From: Actinomycetota bacterium
GTDB lineage: Bacteria; Actinomycetota; Actinomycetes; S36-B12
Direction of reading: 5' to 3'
DNA: 25,549 nucleotides
NCBI GenBank assembly: GCA_003456155.1
Contig: DMPC01000168.1
Location: 1 to 25,549 of the forward strand
Made by a program: the position numbers and the translations under genes. This document shows, in pieces, positions 7,545-14,948 of this stretch; positions within the stretch are counted from its first letter, which is position 1; every line of letters begins with the position of its first letter. Below the pieces are notes generated by a model, which saw nothing but the letters and a program-made list of their open reading frames with translations, was not told the DNA's origin and ran no database searches.

Positions 7545-7551
7545 CCCCTCG

Positions 7552-8364
7552 TCAGTCGAAATCGACGATCAGCGGTGCGTGGTCGCTCCAGCGCTCGGCG
7601 TACGAGGGCGCCCGGCCGATCTCCGCTCGCACCGCCCGCTCGCCCAGACCCGGAGTCGCCACCTGGTAGTCGATGCGCCAGCCGGCATCGGTGTCGAACG
7701 CCTGCCCACGCCAGGACCACCAGGTGTAGGGCCCGGGGCCCTCGCCGCCGAGACGTCGCCCGAGGTCCACCCAGTCGCGGTCGAACCACCGATCGAGGTA
7801 GGCCCGCTCCTCCTCCAGGAAGCCCGCCTTGCCGCGGTTGCCCTTCCAGTTCTTGATGTCCACCTCACGATGGGCGATGTTCAGGTCACCGCACACCAGG
7901 ACGTGCCCCTTGCGACGGGACGACGATCGGCGCAACTGCCCCAGTCGCCGGTCCATGCCCTCCAGGAAGGCGTACTTGTCATCCTGCTTCGGCGTGTCTG
8001 CCTCCCCCGAGTGGACGTACGCCGACACCACCGTGACCGGGCCCACCTTGGTCTCAAGGTCGACTTCGACCCACCGTCCCTGCCCGTCCATCTCGACGAC
8101 ACCGGTCTCCTCGCGCACGACCAGCGGAGCCTTCCGGGTCAGCACGGCCACCCCCGCTCGGCCCTTCTGAGGAGCCTCAGCATGCGCCACGGAGAAATCC
8201 TGCAGAGCAGACGCCGCAAGAACCTCGTCGAGTTGCTCCCGGGTGGCACGGACCTCCTGCAGGCAGATGGCATCCGCCTCCACCCCCGCCAGCCAGGGCA
8301 GGCCACCGCGCCGCTCCGCCGCGCGAATGCCGTTCACGTTCGCCGTGACCACCCGAAACGTCAT
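7552..8364 (-). CDS. xthA: Exodeoxyribonuclease III (AP endonuclease)
   Basis: Mg2+-dependent 3'-5' exonuclease and class II AP endonuclease of base-excision repair, ExoIII/APE1 fold. All active-site blocks are present: Asn9 and Asn11 in TANVNG, Glu37 in LQE, the GDLNIAH block with Asp160 and Asn162, DTDAGWRIDY (224-233) and the terminal SDHAPL with Asp261-His262. The length of 270 aa is full. The ATG overlaps the stop of the upstream flavoprotein gene by four bases (ATGA), implying co-translation. The 3' end lies directly at the helicase remnant, so whatever gene originally followed xthA has been displaced or lost. Confidence 0.95.
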   Translation of the reverse strand: MTFRVVTANVNGIRAAERRGGLPWLAGVEADAICLQEVRATREQLDEVLAASALQDFSVAHAEAPQKGRAGVAVLTRKAPLVVREETGVVEMDGQGRWVEVDLETKVGPVTVVSAYVHSGEADTPKQDDKYAFLEGMDRRLGQLRRSSSRRKGHVLVCGDLNIAHREVDIKNWKGNRGKAGFLEEERAYLDRWFDRDWVDLGRRLGGEGPGPYTWWSWRGQAFDTDAGWRIDYQVATPGLGERAVRAEIGRAPSYAERWSDHAPLIVDFD

Positions 8365-9872
8365 GACGCCACCTCATCCCAGTCTGTCTCCTGCGCAACC
8401 CGGAGTGCTTGCGCCGCGATCGTCAGCGCCGGATTCTGCGCGGCCGATGAGGGGAAGAAGGCCGAGTCGACGACGAGCAGGTTCGCGCTGTCGTGCGAGC
8501 GGCACCACGGGTCGAGCACGCTCGTCTCCGGATCGGTCCCGGCGACCGCCGTGCCGCACATATGGCTGTTCATGTCGATGGAGAAGCGCTGCTCGAAGAT
8601 CGCCGTGTACCCGGTGGATCGCAGCAGAGACCGGACCTTGCCGAGCAGGGCCTCATGCCGGTCGTAGTTCGTGCGGCGCCACGAGACATGGATGCGACCG
8701 TCCTGGTCGACGGTCACGCGGTTGTGCACGGACGGGGTGTCCTCACTCATGACGACCCACTCCATGCTCCGCGAGGCCATCCGATCGAGCACCGACCGCG
8801 GCACCTTCGTCGCGTGGGTCTTCATCATGGACCCCTGGACCTTGCCGATGGCCTGCAACGCCCCGCCGGGGTAGCCATCGCCGAGATCGTCGTAGAAGTC
8901 GTTGACGCAGACCGTCTTCTGGAAGACGACGTCGTTGCGACGTCGAGGATCGATCGTCGCGATGTGCGTGTTGTTGTGCACCATGTAGTTGCGCCCGACG
9001 AGCCCACTGGAGTTGGACAGGCCCATGGGGTGCTCGTCGGTGCGACTCGCGAGCAGGAGGGCGGCGGAGTTCGCCGCTCCGGCGGAGAGGACGAAGGCCC
9101 CGGCCTCGACGACGAGGGGCTCACCGTCGACCGTGCCGTGCAGCCGCTCGATCATGCCTCCTGCCCCGCGCTCCAGGTGCGTCACCCTCGCTCCCGTCAG
9201 CAGCCGGACGCTGCCACCCGCGAGAGCTGGCCCGAGTGCGCAGGTCTCCGAGTCGGACTTGGCCCCGAGGCGGCAGGGGAAGCCGTCGCATGTCTGGCAC
9301 CGGATGCACGAGCCCCCGGGCCGAAGGTCGACGCCCATCGGTGTGCACGAGGGATGGACTCCCTGCTCGACCAGCCGTGCCATCGTCTCCTCGATGTAGG
9401 GCTCATGCGGAAGGGGCGCGTACGGGAAGGGCCTGCTCCGCCACGGGTCAGACGGGTCCTCCCCGGTCGATCCATGGACGCGGTAGAGGGCTTCGGCCTG
9501 TACGTAGTACGGCTCGATGTCGGCGTAGGAGAACGGCCAGGCGGGCGACACCCCGGACGGGTACTCGGTGCGCAGGAAGTCACGCTCACGAAAGCGGGGA
9601 AGGGCTGCCCCGTAGACCTTCGTGTTGCCGCCGACCACGTAGTGCACGCCCGGGTGGAACTCCTGACCCTCGTCATCGAGCCACGTCTCGGCGGGCTTGT
9701 AACGGCGCTCGGTGAAGACGGCCTCCGGCGACCAGTTCTCCGGCTCACGGGGAAGCGCCTGCCCCCGCTCGAGCACCAAGGTGTCGATGCCCCGCTGGGC
9801 CAGCCCCCAGGCGAGTGTCCCTCCGCCCATGCCGCTGCCGACGATCACGACACGCGCCGACTCACGGATCAC
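8361..9872 (-). CDS. GMC-family FAD-dependent oxidoreductase
   Basis: 503-aa flavoprotein of the glucose-methanol-choline oxidoreductase superfamily. The N-terminus has the FAD dinucleotide fold VVIVGSGMGGGTLAWGL, with LVLERG about 20 residues later as the acidic end of the second strand. The C-terminal domain has NSHMCGT and SAAQNPALTIAAQ, carrying the His and Asn usual at the flavin in this family. A mid-protein insert has Cys189, Cys192, Cys195 and Cys200 (CIRCQTCDGFPC), a possible metal or Fe-S site. Known family members oxidise alcohols, sugars or sterols; the substrate here is not evident. The start is GTG with only a weak ribosome site. The gene is coupled to xthA by a four-base overlap, although the functional link is unclear. 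Confidence 0.88.
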   Translation of the reverse strand: MIRESARVVIVGSGMGGGTLAWGLAQRGIDTLVLERGQALPREPENWSPEAVFTERRYKPAETWLDDEGQEFHPGVHYVVGGNTKVYGAALPRFRERDFLRTEYPSGVSPAWPFSYADIEPYYVQAEALYRVHGSTGEDPSDPWRSRPFPYAPLPHEPYIEETMARLVEQGVHPSCTPMGVDLRPGGSCIRCQTCDGFPCRLGAKSDSETCALGPALAGGSVRLLTGARVTHLERGAGGMIERLHGTVDGEPLVVEAGAFVLSAGAANSAALLLASRTDEHPMGLSNSSGLVGRNYMVHNNTHIATIDPRRRNDVVFQKTVCVNDFYDDLGDGYPGGALQAIGKVQGSMMKTHATKVPRSVLDRMASRSMEWVVMSEDTPSVHNRVTVDQDGRIHVSWRRTNYDRHEALLGKVRSLLRSTGYTAIFEQRFSIDMNSHMCGTAVAGTDPETSVLDPWCRSHDSANLLVVDSAFFPSSAAQNPALTIAAQALRVAQETDWDEVAS

Positions 9873-9942
9873 CCCGTCAACCTACCGGCCCCACTGCTCG
9901 CGGATTCGCCAACGAGGCACCTCGCCCCGCGTGGCTCGGGCG

Positions 9943-10797
9943 TCAGTGACGCAGGCTGTCGGGCCCGCCCTCGCCCGTCACGAAATCGATGAGCTCCTCC
10001 AGCCGACCCAGCAGCTCGGGCTCCAGATCGGTGAAGTCCTCGACGCACCCGAGCAGGCGTCGCCATGCCCCTGCGGTGTCGTCCCCCCAGCCCAGGCGCT
10101 CGCACACTCCCTCCTTCCACGGCACACCGCGGGGCACCGACGGCCAGGTCGCGATGCCTGCGGCGGAGGGCTTGATCGCCTGCCAGATGTCGACATAGGG
10201 ATGGCCCACCACCAGGACGTCATCAGGCCATCTCGAGAAGACGTCCGCCGCGATACGCGACTCCTTGCTGCCGGGAACAAGGTGGTCCACCAGCACGCCG
10301 ACGCGTCTTCCCGGCTCCGGACCGAACTGCGCCAGCAGAGCCGGAAGCTCGTCGACACCTCCCAGCCCCTCGACCACGACTCCCTCGACACGCAGGTCAG
10401 CACCCCACACCCGTTCGACCAGTTCCGCATCGTGGCGTCCCTCGACCCAGATGCGCGAGCCGCGAGCCACCCGAGCCCGCGAGGCCGGGAGCGCGACGGA
10501 CCCTGATGCGGTGCGGCTCACCGCCGGTGCTGCCGGCTGCGATGTCGGTCGAACGAGGTCGACGAGCTCGCCATCGACCAGGAAGCGCGGCCCGGCTGCG
10601 AACGGACGCACGCGGCCGTGCCTGTCCTCGAGGAGCACGGCCCAGCCGTCAGAGCCCTTCTGCCAGCCGGCGACGGCTCCGCACCAGCCCGAGGAGGCGT
10701 CCTCGACGACGAGACCAGGCTCGCCCGCGAGCACCGTCACGCGCGACGTCGGGCGGTCAGCGGAGAGGATGTCGCGGCCGTAACGATCTGCGGGCAC
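9943..10797 (-). CDS. DUF3097 family protein
   Basis: 284-aa conserved actinobacterial protein that begins MPADRYGRDIL and contains the block KGSDGWAVLLEDRHGRVRPFAAGP and a GHPYVDIWQAIKP segment characteristic of DUF3097. No biochemical function is established as far as I know. It is soluble, with no signal or membrane segment. The GTG start leaves 79 bp to the divergent LppM-like gene. The GMC gene follows downstream after 70 bp, so the two may be separately transcribed. The family call rests on recognition of these blocks. Confidence 0.8.
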   Translation of the reverse strand: MPADRYGRDILSADRPTSRVTVLAGEPGLVVEDASSGWCGAVAGWQKGSDGWAVLLEDRHGRVRPFAAGPRFLVDGELVDLVRPTSQPAAPAVSRTASGSVALPASRARVARGSRIWVEGRHDAELVERVWGADLRVEGVVVEGLGGVDELPALLAQFGPEPGRRVGVLVDHLVPGSKESRIAADVFSRWPDDVLVVGHPYVDIWQAIKPSAAGIATWPSVPRGVPWKEGVCERLGWGDDTAGAWRRLLGCVEDFTDLEPELLGRLEELIDFVTGEGGPDSLRH

Positions 10798-10824
10798 TCC
10801 CCGACCCTAGGGCCGGTGCGCGTC

Positions 10825-10830
10825 TACGAT
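10825..10830 (+). promoter_or_regulatory. Predicted -10 box (TACGAT) of the LppM-like gene
   Basis: TACGAT would place the transcription start near 10837, giving a leader of about 40 nt that includes the GAAGGA ribosome site. No good -35 hexamer is visible, as is common in high-GC actinobacteria. Confidence 0.35.
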
Positions 10831-10876
10831 GGGCACCGACGCTCCCTGCGCCGGCCGACCCGAACGAAGGATCCCC

Positions 10877-11731
10877 ATGATGCTGACCCTCTCGCGCAGG
10901 CCCCAGCGCCTCGCCGCCTTCGTGGGAGCCGGCATCGTCGCCAGCCTCGCCCTCACCGGCTGCATCAAGGTCGACGCGAACGTAGCGATCGCCTCCGATG
11001 CCACCGCATCAGGAACGTTCGCCTTCGAGTTGCAGAAGGATGCGGCGGGCTTCCTGGGGATCTCCGATCTCGCCTCGTTCCAGAGCCAGATCGATGAGGG
11101 GGCTCTCACCGAGGGCGATGAGCTCGAGACCTTCCAGGAGTGCGTCACCTCGGAGTCGGAGACGGGTTACGTCTACACCTGCTCGTTCGCGAACATGCCG
11201 TTCACCGAGCCGTCGGGCCTGTGGACCGTGACGAAGGAGGAGTCCACCATCGTCTTCGCGATGACGAGCGAGGGCGCAGGCGAGGAGACGCAGGGCGCGG
11301 ACAACCTTCTCGGCGATGCGAGCATGGGGTCGATCAACGTCACCGTCGAGTTCCCCGGCCCGATCACCGCAGTCGAGGGTGAGTTCGTCGAGCAGACGTC
11401 GGAGTCGACCGCCAAGGTGAGCGCAGCCATGACGGAGACGATCAACGTGACGATCCGCAGTGAGGACGGCTCCAGCGGCACGAACATCGCGGTGATCATC
11501 GTCATCGCCCTCGCCGCGGGTGTGGCTGTCCTGCTCATCGTCGCGGTTGTCCTCCTGGTCATGCGTCGCCGGGCCGGCACTCAGGAGCTCGCCCTTCCGG
11601 CGGCTGGGGAGGCCCAGGAGGCCGAGTCGGGCACCGAGATCGCTGCGGCTGAGACCGATGCCGCTCCCCCCGCACTACCGCCGGCGGACAGCGACGAGGA
11701 CGAGCCCCGTCAGCCCGGCGCGGGCTCCTGA
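10877..11731 (+). CDS. LppM-like membrane lipoprotein
   Basis: 284 aa. A signal peptide ends in the lipobox LTGC, with Cys29 as the lipidation site. This is followed by an extracytoplasmic domain (about 30-200) of the mycobacterial LppM type, starting KVDANVAI and containing YVYTCSF. A C-terminal helix (about 205-232, IAVIIVIALAAGVAVLLIVA) is followed by RRR and an acidic, Ala/Pro-rich cytoplasmic tail. So it is anchored at both ends of the ectodomain. In mycobacteria LppM influences phosphoinositol-mannoside or lipoglycan handling and phagosome interaction; here only the architecture is shown. The start is at the first of two adjacent ATGs, five bases after GAAGGA. Its 3' end overlaps pxpC on the opposite strand by 22 bp. 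Confidence 0.82.
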   Translation: MMLTLSRRPQRLAAFVGAGIVASLALTGCIKVDANVAIASDATASGTFAFELQKDAAGFLGISDLASFQSQIDEGALTEGDELETFQECVTSESETGYVYTCSFANMPFTEPSGLWTVTKEESTIVFAMTSEGAGEETQGADNLLGDASMGSINVTVEFPGPITAVEGEFVEQTSESTAKVSAAMTETINVTIRSEDGSSGTNIAVIIVIALAAGVAVLLIVAVVLLVMRRRAGTQELALPAAGEAQEAESGTEIAAAETDAAPPALPPADSDEDEPRQPGAGS

Positions 11732-12630
11732 CCGAGCCGGCCGGCCCGCACCACGAGACGGCCCTCCGCTGACCCCTGGGCCTCGAAGGCACGGGACGCC
11801 TCGGCCACGTCGACCGGCACGAAGCGGATGCTGACGCCGACCGCCAGTTCGCTGACAAGGTCCAGATCAGCGGTGATGAGGACGCCGCAGGTCGCATAGC
11901 CTCCCGTCAGCCCGCCATCCGGCCCCAGGATGATCGCCTCGCCCGCCGGGGTCAGCTGCACGGCACCGACGATGGTCGGACGGCTCGGGAGCGCCGATGA
12001 CACCTCTCGGACGGGACCGGCCAGCCGCGTTCCGGAACGCGCGGTGGCGGCGACCGCCCACTCCTGGGTGCACCAGTCCGCGTCACCCGAGGCGATCACC
12101 CGGAGGGTCGAGGCCGACGGTGACGTGGTGGCCGCGGCCGGACGAGCAAAGGAGCCGACCTGGCCGGAATCGCCCCAGCCGAGCAGGACGTCCCCATGCC
12201 CGATCACCCGACCGCCGATCCCGCTGAAGGTGTCGGTGGAGCACGAGCCGAGCGTCCGTGGCTCCTGCCAGCCCGCGACCGTGACGTACACGGGACCGGC
12301 TCCCCCGTGCACCACCGTGACGTGTTGCCCGGCCGACACGTGGAGCGCGGTGTCCGTCGGCAGCTCCTCGCCGTGGACCCGGACGTCAGCCGGACCCACG
12401 ACGGCAAGGGCCGTCGCCTGCCGTAGCGTCAGAGCCAGCCGACCGGCCAGCAGCTCGACAGCCGCCGATTGGTCATGGTCAGCACCCACCAGCGCAGCTG
12501 CCGTCCGGTACCGGCTCCGATGCCAGGCCCCCGAGCGAGGCACCCCGAGACCGGCAAGCGACGGCCGGCCGCCATCCTGCACGGTGGCCAGCCCGGCCTC
12601 GTCGATGACGCACAGCACCGGTGGCGTCAT
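11710..12630 (-). CDS. pxpC: 5-oxoprolinase subunit PxpC (biotin-dependent-carboxylase-like, AHS2)
   Basis: 306-aa AHS2/KipA-type protein, the third component of the prokaryotic ATP-dependent 5-oxoprolinase that opens 5-oxoproline (pyroglutamate) to glutamate. Typical features are an N-terminal ATVQDGGRPSLAGLGVPRSGA block, the AAALVG...AAVELL segment and a later ILGPDGGLTGGYAT block. The start ATG shares one base with the pxpB stop (TGATG), with AGGAG eight bases upstream; an adjacent GTG three bases earlier is also possible. It is the last gene of pxpABC and runs 22 bp into the 3' end of the convergent LppM-like gene. Confidence 0.93.
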   Translation of the reverse strand: MTPPVLCVIDEAGLATVQDGGRPSLAGLGVPRSGAWHRSRYRTAAALVGADHDQSAAVELLAGRLALTLRQATALAVVGPADVRVHGEELPTDTALHVSAGQHVTVVHGGAGPVYVTVAGWQEPRTLGSCSTDTFSGIGGRVIGHGDVLLGWGDSGQVGSFARPAAATTSPSASTLRVIASGDADWCTQEWAVAATARSGTRLAGPVREVSSALPSRPTIVGAVQLTPAGEAIILGPDGGLTGGYATCGVLITADLDLVSELAVGVSIRFVPVDVAEASRAFEAQGSAEGRLVVRAGRLGQEPAPG

Positions 12631-13271
12631 CACGAAGGCTCCTGCGCAGGGCCGAACCGGACGACATCTCCCGGGCTCAGGACCGCGGGCCGATCCTCGT
12701 CGAGCACATCGAACATCGTCACGGCCGTGACCCCGATCAGGTGCCATCCACCCGGCATCTCCTGCGGATACACGGCACTCATGCCTGCAGCGATGGCGAC
12801 ACTTCCCCGCGGCACGCGCGGGCGGGGACTCTCCCGCCGGGGCAGGGATCCCCAGTCCAAGGTCGATGCCCCGACCGGCTCGAGGTAGCCGAAGCCGGGA
12901 GCGAATCCCATCATCGCGACCCGCCACGCCTGCTCCCCATGCGCTCTGACGACGTCCTGCGTCGAGCAGCGGAGCAGGTCTGCCACGAGCGGCAGATCAG
13001 TGCCGTCGTAGTGCACGGGCAGATGCACGACGCGCGACGTCGGGCTCGCGACGTCCTGGGGAACCAGGTCAGCCTCGAGCACCCGCTCGACGTCGGATCG
13101 CAGCGCAGGCGAGGGAGTCTCGCTCTCCACCAGCAACTCGCGCAGCCCCCGCCTGATGAGCAGGGCTGGAAGTGCCTCGGCAAGCATGCGGTGGAGGCCC
13201 TCCCGCTCCTGAGGATCAGCGACACAGACCAGGACGGCGCGGTCACCGAGCCACTCGACGGTCGGGGTCAC
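12630..13271 (-). CDS. pxpB: 5-oxoprolinase subunit PxpB (AHS1/KipI-like)
   Basis: 213-aa AHS1-domain protein. It has an N-terminal LGDRAVLV strand and the diagnostic MMGFAPGFGYLEPV block, followed by PRRESPRPRVPRGSVAIA and a PGGWHLIG stretch. In Bacillus the homologue KipI also inhibits the sporulation kinase KinA, but within a pxpABC operon the oxoprolinase role is the expected one. The GTG start overlaps the pxpA stop by four bases (GTGA), and its own stop overlaps pxpC, so all three subunits are translationally coupled. A longer open frame upstream of this start is only a shadow of pxpA. Confidence 0.93.
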   Translation of the reverse strand: MTPTVEWLGDRAVLVCVADPQEREGLHRMLAEALPALLIRRGLRELLVESETPSPALRSDVERVLEADLVPQDVASPTSRVVHLPVHYDGTDLPLVADLLRCSTQDVVRAHGEQAWRVAMMGFAPGFGYLEPVGASTLDWGSLPRRESPRPRVPRGSVAIAAGMSAVYPQEMPGGWHLIGVTAVTMFDVLDEDRPAVLSPGDVVRFGPAQEPS

Positions 13272-14032
13272 GAGGTCGCCGAGCACGCGACCCGGACGCC
13301 CTCGGCCTCCAGCCCGGCGCGAACCGCCTGAGCGAGGGCCACGGAGCCGGGAGTGTCGCCATGGACACAGAGCGTCCGGGCGTCGACGGTCACGTCCCCT
13401 CCATCGACGCTGCGGACCTGCCCGTGCACGGCGATCATGAGTGCCTGCTCGACAACCTGCTGCAGATCGTGCAGGACGGCTCCCGGCTCGGCTCGGGGGA
13501 CGAGGCTCCCATCGGCGCGGTAGGTGCGGTCGGCGAAAGCCTCCGGCAGATAGGGGATGTCGCTCGGGCACGCCAGGCGCAGGTGACCCTCGGGCGGACC
13601 CATGACAGCGAGCGGGTAGCCGAGCTCGTGACTGCAGTCGGTCACTGCAGCGAGGAACGCCTCGGCGATGACGGCCTGCGACGCCGCGTCGTGATACATC
13701 GCACCGTGCGCCTTGACGTGGACCAGGCGCGCTCCCTGCTCTTCGCACACGCGGGCCACGCCACGGATCTGCTCGCGCACCAGCTCCCGGAGGGAGGCGG
13801 GGTCGTGGTCGACCCAGCGGGAGATCCGCCCGAAGCCCGGACGATCGGCATAGGCCGGGTGGGCGCCGATCGCCACTCCTGCCGACTGCGCGGCACGCAC
13901 CGTCGCGTCCAGCACCTCGCCGCCTCCGGCATGAGCGCCCGCAGCGACGTTCGCCGTCGTGACGATCTCGAGCATCGCCGCATCGTCAGCGCATTCCTCG
14001 CCCAGATCGGCATTGAGATCGATGGACCGCAC
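13268..14032 (-). CDS. pxpA: 5-oxoprolinase subunit PxpA (LamB/YcsF family)
   Basis: 254-aa metal-dependent amidohydrolase-like subunit. It opens SIDLNADLGEECADDAAML, then has ANVAAGAHAGG and GAHPAYADRPGFGR, matching the E. coli PxpA blocks NADLGE, NIACGFHAG and GAHPSFPDR in order. VKAHGAMYHD and VHGDTPGS follow. I chose the GTG at 14032 because the family begins only one to three residues before the IDLNADLGE block; a GTG 33 bases upstream is possible. The operon order is pxpA, pxpB, pxpC. Substrate supply (glutathione turnover or N-terminal pyroglutamate) is not indicated nearby. Confidence 0.94.
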   Translation of the reverse strand: MRSIDLNADLGEECADDAAMLEIVTTANVAAGAHAGGGEVLDATVRAAQSAGVAIGAHPAYADRPGFGRISRWVDHDPASLRELVREQIRGVARVCEEQGARLVHVKAHGAMYHDAASQAVIAEAFLAAVTDCSHELGYPLAVMGPPEGHLRLACPSDIPYLPEAFADRTYRADGSLVPRAEPGAVLHDLQQVVEQALMIAVHGQVRSVDGGDVTVDARTLCVHGDTPGSVALAQAVRAGLEAEGVRVACSATS

Positions 14033-14077
14033 GCGGCGAGTGTAGGTCTCGCGGCCGCGATGCACCCGCCGCCCGCG

Positions 14078-14386
14078 TCAGGGGGCAGGGCGCTCCGTGA
14101 AGAAGGCGAGGTGGGTCGGCTCGCGCAGCAGGTCTGCCAGGGCGGCGTTGCCGCGGGTGACGTGGTCGGTGCACATGTGCTCGTCCCAGGCCTGACGGGA
14201 GCGGAACTTCTCGAGCATGATCCAGGTCGTGGGATCGTCCGGCGACTCAACCAGCTCCATGAAGATGCAGCCGGGCTCCGCATGCGTCCCGGCCATCAGT
14301 GCCCGCAGCTCCCGCTCCGCCTCCTCCAGGCGGTCCGGTCGGGGCCGGATCGTGGCGATCAGGTAGAGCGGCTCCTGGCTGGGCAT
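14078..14386 (-). CDS. Putative quinol monooxygenase / ABM-domain protein
   Basis: 102-aa single-domain protein of the dimeric alpha-beta-barrel ABM/YgiN fold. The pattern is LYLIATIRPRPDRLEEAERELRAL, then EPGCIFMELVES, WIMLEKFRSRQAWDEHM and a terminal HLAFF strand. Members include YgiN-like quinol monooxygenases and small heme- or polyketide-processing enzymes, and many act without a cofactor. AAGGA seven bases before the ATG supports the start. It lies 45 bp ahead of pxpA on the same strand and could share a transcript. A UPF0303 gene diverges 75 bp upstream. The specific substrate is unknown. Confidence 0.85.
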   Translation of the reverse strand: MPSQEPLYLIATIRPRPDRLEEAERELRALMAGTHAEPGCIFMELVESPDDPTTWIMLEKFRSRQAWDEHMCTDHVTRGNAALADLLREPTHLAFFTERPAP

Positions 14387-14449
14387 GAGCGGTCCTTCCG
14401 GGACGATGTCGAGACGACCACGCTACCGGCCGACGCCGGCAGCGACGGC

Positions 14450-14455
14450 TACGCT
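14450..14455 (+). promoter_or_regulatory. Predicted -10 box (TACGCT) giving a leaderless UPF0303 mRNA
   Basis: TACGCT ends six bases before the GTG start at 14462, so the expected transcription start coincides with the first base of the start codon. No ribosome site is present in the short gap, which agrees with leaderless translation. Confidence 0.45.
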
Positions 14456-14461
14456 CGCCGG

Positions 14462-14932
14462 GTGACCACAGGGAACTACACCACCGCGGCCCTTCAGCAG
14501 GAGCATCGCGATCTGGAGCTCGCCTCCTTCGACGCCGCCCAGGCACTCACCCTGGGCCTGCAGGCCACCGAGCGCGCCATGGAGGACGGGCTGGCGATCG
14601 TCATCGAGGTGCACCATCTCGGGCGGCTCGTCTACCGCGCCGCGCTGCCCGGATCCCTGCCCGACTCCGACGACTGGATCGCCCGCAAGCGCCGCACCGT
14701 CGAGCGCTACCAGAGATCGACGCTCGCGACGAAGGTCAAGTACGAGGAGCGAGGCACGACGTTCCACGAGTCGACGGGCCTGAGCGAGCTGGAGTACGCA
14801 GCGCACGGAGGCGGGATGCCCATCGTCGTCACCGGCGTCGGCATCGTCGGTGGCTTCTACGCCTCGGGGCTCCCGGAGGTCGAGGATCACCGCTTCCTCG
14901 TGTCGTGCCTGCGCTCGCTCGCCTCGGCCTGA
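14462..14932 (+). CDS. UPF0303 / HbpS-like heme-binding family protein
   Basis: 156-aa protein of the DUF336/UPF0303 group (HbpS/GlcG fold), often annotated as heme-degrading domain protein. Visible blocks are ALTLGLQATERAMEDGLAIV, HHLGRLVYRAALPGS, then NDW-like DSDDWIARKRRTVERY and a final GGGMPIVVTGVGIVGGFYASG with the family's Gly-rich turn. The length is that of a full UPF0303 protein. The family includes proteins that bind heme or cobalamin or sense redox, but activity is not shown for this subgroup. The start is the GTG placed at the end of a -10 box, a leaderless arrangement. The frame remains open far upstream, but that part is antisense to pxpA/pxpB. It is convergent with the transaldolase gene, 16 bp apart. 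Confidence 0.83.
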   Translation: MTTGNYTTAALQQEHRDLELASFDAAQALTLGLQATERAMEDGLAIVIEVHHLGRLVYRAALPGSLPDSDDWIARKRRTVERYQRSTLATKVKYEERGTTFHESTGLSELEYAAHGGGMPIVVTGVGIVGGFYASGLPEVEDHRFLVSCLRSLASA

Positions 14933-14948
14933 ACGCGGCCACCGGGAG

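Noticed and set aside
8493..9992. 499-codon plus-strand frame opposite the GMC flavoprotein
   Set aside because: Mirror frame of a gene with clear FAD and C-terminal motifs; no independent support.
12631..12927. Longer N-terminus for PxpC
   Set aside because: The extension overlaps pxpB in another frame, whereas the AHS2 domain begins right after the ATG at 12630.
13172..14461. Upstream extension of the UPF0303 reading frame by about 430 codons
   Set aside because: It lies antisense to pxpA, pxpB and the ABM gene. The UPF0303 domain starts at the GTG at 14462, which follows a -10 box.
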